This document shows, in pieces, positions 4,023 through 5,703 of a stretch of DNA of 5,703 nucleotides. Below the pieces are notes generated by a model. The model worked only from the letters and a program-made list of their open reading frames with translations. It did not search any database and was not told where the DNA came from. A program made the position numbers and the translations under genes. Source of the stretch: an uncultured Collinsella sp. (GTDB lineage: Bacteria > Actinomycetota > Coriobacteriia > Coriobacteriales > Coriobacteriaceae); assembly GCA_958349325.1 (NCBI GenBank), contig CATWCP010000071.1:1-5703 (forward strand). The letters are read 5' to 3'. How positions within the stretch are numbered: position 1 is the first letter of the stretch; every line of letters starts with the position of its first letter.

Positions 4023-5003
4023 TTGGATATTATCGAGCTTCTAAAATCTGCCTTCATGGGCCTGGTCGAGGGCATCACCGAATGGCTGCCTGTTTCGTCG
4101 ACCGGTCACATGATCTTGGTGGACGAGTTCGTCAAGATGAACGTGAGCGAGACGTTCTGGAATTTGTTCCTGGTCGTGATTCAGCTTGGCGCCATTTTGG
4201 CCGTCTGCGTCCTGTTCTTCCATGAGCTCAATCCGTTCTCGCCCAGCAAGGGCAAGGAGGGCCGTCGCGACACTTGGGTGCTGTGGGGCAAGATTGTGCT
4301 CGGCTGCATTCCCGCCGCGGCGATCGGCCTGCCGCTCAACGACTGGATGGAGGAGCATTTCTACAATGCTCCCGTCGTGGCGCTGGCGCTCATTGTGTAC
4401 GGCGTGCTGTTTATCGTGATCGAGAACTGGCGCGCGAGCAAGCGCGAGGAAATGGCCGTTGCCGGTTCGTTTGGTTCGCGTGCTGTGGTGTCGGGTGGAC
4501 GTCCCGCCGGTGCGCACTTTGCGGCGCCCGCCGCGGCTACCGCTGAGGATGAGGACGATGACGAGAATCTGGACTTTGGCTCCATCGCCACGCTCGAGGA
4601 CCTGAGCTGGAAGACTGCGCTGGGTATCGGCTGCTTCCAGGTGCTTTCGCTGGTGCCTGGTACGTCTCGCTCCGGTTCTACCATCATCGGCGGCCTGCTT
4701 TTGGGCTGTACGCGTTCGGTGGCGTCCAAGTTTACGTTCTTCCTGGCCATCCCTGTCATGTTTGGCGCGAGTGCGCTCAAGCTGGTCAAGTATTTCATCA
4801 AGGGCGGTACGTTCGGCGCCAACGAGGTCGCTATCCTGGGCGTGGGTTGCGTTGTGGCCTTTGTGGTGTCGCTCATCGCCATCAAGTGGCTCATGGGCTT
4901 CGTCCGCCGTCACGACTTCAAGTGCTTCGGTGTTTACCGCATCATCCTGGGCATCGTAGTGCTCGCATACTTCTTCGTTCTGGAGCCGATGCTCGGCCTC
5001 TAA
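4023..5003 (+). CDS. uppP: Undecaprenyl-diphosphate phosphatase (BacA/UppP)
   Basis: This integral membrane enzyme removes a phosphate from undecaprenyl diphosphate, so the lipid carrier can be reused for peptidoglycan and other envelope polymers; higher dosage gives bacitracin resistance. From the TTG start it has 326 residues. The N-terminal motif VEGITEWLPVSSTGH (15-29) holds the catalytic acids E16 and E20 and H29. The second signature PGTSRSGST (212-220) carries R216. Hydrophobic segments are visible at about 46-66, 89-105, 117-134, 199-212, 236-252, 269-290 and 306-320. Typical members have about 265-290 residues; the excess is a hydrophilic insert between the two signature halves (about 138-194), rich in Ala/Gly and ending in the acidic run AEDEDDDEN (174-182). 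The gene stands alone, divergent from the stress-protein gene and closed by its own terminator. A GATAAT (3956-3961) is a possible -10 without a clear -35. The function call is secure. Confidence 0.95.
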   Translation: MDIIELLKSAFMGLVEGITEWLPVSSTGHMILVDEFVKMNVSETFWNLFLVVIQLGAILAVCVLFFHELNPFSPSKGKEGRRDTWVLWGKIVLGCIPAAAIGLPLNDWMEEHFYNAPVVALALIVYGVLFIVIENWRASKREEMAVAGSFGSRAVVSGGRPAGAHFAAPAAATAEDEDDDENLDFGSIATLEDLSWKTALGIGCFQVLSLVPGTSRSGSTIIGGLLLGCTRSVASKFTFFLAIPVMFGASALKLVKYFIKGGTFGANEVAILGVGCVVAFVVSLIAIKWLMGFVRRHDFKCFGVYRIILGIVVLAYFFVLEPMLGL

Positions 5004-5047
5004 CTTAGTCGACGCTGCGCGGCGGCCGGGGCGACAACTTGTCATTT

Positions 5048-5089
5048 AAAGGGGGTGGCATGACCAAAAGGTCTATGCCGCCCCCTTTT
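5048..5089 (+). terminator. Long intrinsic terminator after uppP
   Basis: The stem runs from AAAGGGGG (5048-5055) paired with CCCCCTTT (5081-5088), through a T-G wobble and GGCAT/ATGCC, to GACC (5062-5065) with GGTC (5070-5073) and an AAAA loop. That is about 18 bp with one bulged T (5074). It ends in TTTT (5086-5089). It starts 45 bp after the uppP stop. Confidence 0.88.
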
Positions 5090-5156
5090 CATGCCAATTT
5101 GTTCGCCCCGGCCGCCGCTCGCTGCTGCTGCCATGACATCGGCGGTTTCGTGATTG

Positions 5157-5225
5157 CCAATAGATTGGTGCAGACTAACCTGACCCCATTGCGCCAAATC
5201 CGCTGGGCGGGCCTGACGGTGGCGC
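5157..5225. repeat. Overlapping inverted repeats in the uppP-helicase gap
   Basis: CCAAT (5157-5161) and ATTGG (5164-5168) form a short palindrome. TTGGTGC (5165-5171) can pair with GCGCCAA (5191-5197, one wobble), and GCGCCA (5191-5196) can alternatively pair with TGGCGC (5220-5225). The middle arm thus has two competing partners. All of this lies upstream of the candidate helicase promoter, so it is unlikely to be an attenuator for that gene. Apart from it, the terminator and the promoter, I see no gene, RNA or mobile element in the 332-bp gap 5004-5335. Confidence 0.4.
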
Positions 5226-5243
5226 ACGGAGTCGTGGTGTGAT

Positions 5244-5274
5244 TTGCGTCGGTGTCCGCGCGGCTCGGTATACT
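5244..5274 (+). promoter_or_regulatory. Candidate promoter for the helicase gene
   Basis: The -10 candidate TATACT (5269-5274) matches the consensus at 5 of 6 positions. TTGCGT (5244-5249) is a partial -35 at a long 19-bp spacing. The start point would be near 5281, giving a leader of about 55 nt. Confidence 0.45.
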
Positions 5275-5335
5275 GGTACGGCTCAAACTATGGCGCTGCC
5301 CGCAGGCGCGCCGTCCGTCAGATGAGGAGTCGCCC

Positions 5336-5703
5336 ATGACCCAGCCCTTGCCCTGGGAAAAGAATGTCGCGGTACCTGTGCCGCCCGCGCCGGAACCCGT
5401 GCCGCTCGATGCATACACCGCCCCTGCTGCGCCGGAGCCCGAGCTCGTTCCGCTCGACATCTACGACGCTCCCGCGCCGGCGCCCAAGCCCGCCAAGCCG
5501 CTCGTCGACATCGACAGCCTTAATCCCGCTCAGCGCGAGGCGGTCCTGACCACCGAGGGCCCGCTGCTGGTCCTTGCCGGCGCCGGCTCGGGCAAGACCC
5601 GCGTCTTGACCTTCCGTATCGCACATATGCTCGGCGACCTGGGCGTTAAGCCCTGGCAGATCCTTGCCATCACGTTTACCAACAAGGCCGCGGCCGAGAT
5701 GCG
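5336..5703 (+). CDS. pcrA: PcrA/UvrD-type ATP-dependent DNA helicase, N-terminal part (partial)
   Basis: The gene runs off the right edge; 122 codons plus two bases are visible. The product is a superfamily 1A 3'-5' DNA helicase that unwinds DNA in nucleotide-excision repair and clears protein or recombination roadblocks. Visible motifs in order are the Q motif LNPAQREAV (62-70, Q66), Walker A AGAGSGKT (81-88, K87), and motif Ia ITFTNKAAAEM (112-122). The start at ATG 5336 has AGGAG (5325-5329) 6 nt upstream, and the next in-frame ATG falls at residue 98, after Walker A, so 5336 is well supported. Before the Q motif lies an extension of about 60 residues, rich in Pro, Ala and acidic residues and probably disordered, much longer than in Bacillus PcrA. 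It contains two related segments, PEPVPLDAYTAPA (19-31) and PELVPLDIYDAPA (35-47). UvrD, PcrA and Rep cannot be separated from this part alone; PcrA is the usual name in Gram-positive lineages. Confidence 0.88.
   Translation, partial: MTQPLPWEKNVAVPVPPAPEPVPLDAYTAPAAPEPELVPLDIYDAPAPAPKPAKPLVDIDSLNPAQREAVLTTEGPLLVLAGAGSGKTRVLTFRIAHMLGDLGVKPWQILAITFTNKAAAEM

Noticed and set aside
4041..5045. 334-codon open frame on the minus strand
   Set aside because: It is antisense to uppP; the product is rich in His, Arg, Gln and Asp, with no domain. The UppP motifs decide the coding strand.
5039..5242. 67-codon plus-strand frame after uppP
   Set aside because: It starts inside the uppP terminator stem and has no ribosome site or recognisable product.
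5322..5339. Five-codon upstream frame (ATG AGG AGT CGC CCA TGA) whose stop overlaps the helicase start as ATGA
   Set aside because: The helicase ribosome binding site itself lies inside this frame and it has no ribosome site of its own that I can see, so it is most likely a by-product of the AGGAG sequence.

Overview
The window is GC-rich bacterial chromosomal DNA. Its gene content, the protein sequences and the strong G/C third-position bias suggest a gut-type actinobacterium of the class Coriobacteriia (Collinsella/Olsenella-like). That placement is an impression from sequence style and was not tested by a search. Nothing indicates a phage, plasmid or insertion sequence; the genes are mostly housekeeping and envelope genes.

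Layout from left to right. Positions 1-323 hold the 3' end of purH (last steps of purine synthesis), closed by a clear intrinsic terminator at 353-388. A 235-residue protein of unknown function follows (429-1136); its C-terminal half looks by eye like a degenerate class IV PLP aminotransferase. A 178-bp gap carries interlocked inverted repeats, a perfect 16-bp palindrome and a candidate promoter. It leads into a two-gene operon: an OmpR-type response regulator (1315-1986) and an intramembrane-sensing histidine kinase of the BceS/GraS type (1996-3039). Both genes have the family's features, but no BceAB-type ABC transporter is next to them, and the kinase has Leu in place of the usual Thr four residues after the phospho-accepting His.

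The gap at 3040-3335, between the kinase and a convergent gene, is densely structured. It has a small hairpin, two 18-bp direct repeats 39 bp apart, a second hairpin, a strong terminator for the minus strand, and a 93-nt rod-like imperfect palindrome (3230-3322). The palindrome lies in the 3' untranslated region of a minus-strand universal stress protein gene (3336-3773) and is the best candidate for an undescribed RNA element here.

The divergent gap 3774-4022 separates that gene from uppP (4023-5003), an undecaprenyl-diphosphate phosphatase with a TTG start and an unusual Ala/Gly-rich and acidic insert. A long terminator (5048-5089) closes uppP. A 332-bp non-coding stretch with inverted repeats and a plausible promoter leads to the start of a PcrA/UvrD-type helicase (5336 to the window end), which has a Pro-rich N-terminal extension containing a repeated VPLDxY motif.

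Functional links are limited. The BceRS-like pair normally senses cell-wall antibiotics that act on the lipid II cycle, and UppP recycles the lipid carrier of that cycle, so the two sit in one physiological theme. They are not one operon, because the stress-protein gene lies between them on the other strand. The rest looks like ordinary neighbouring housekeeping genes.
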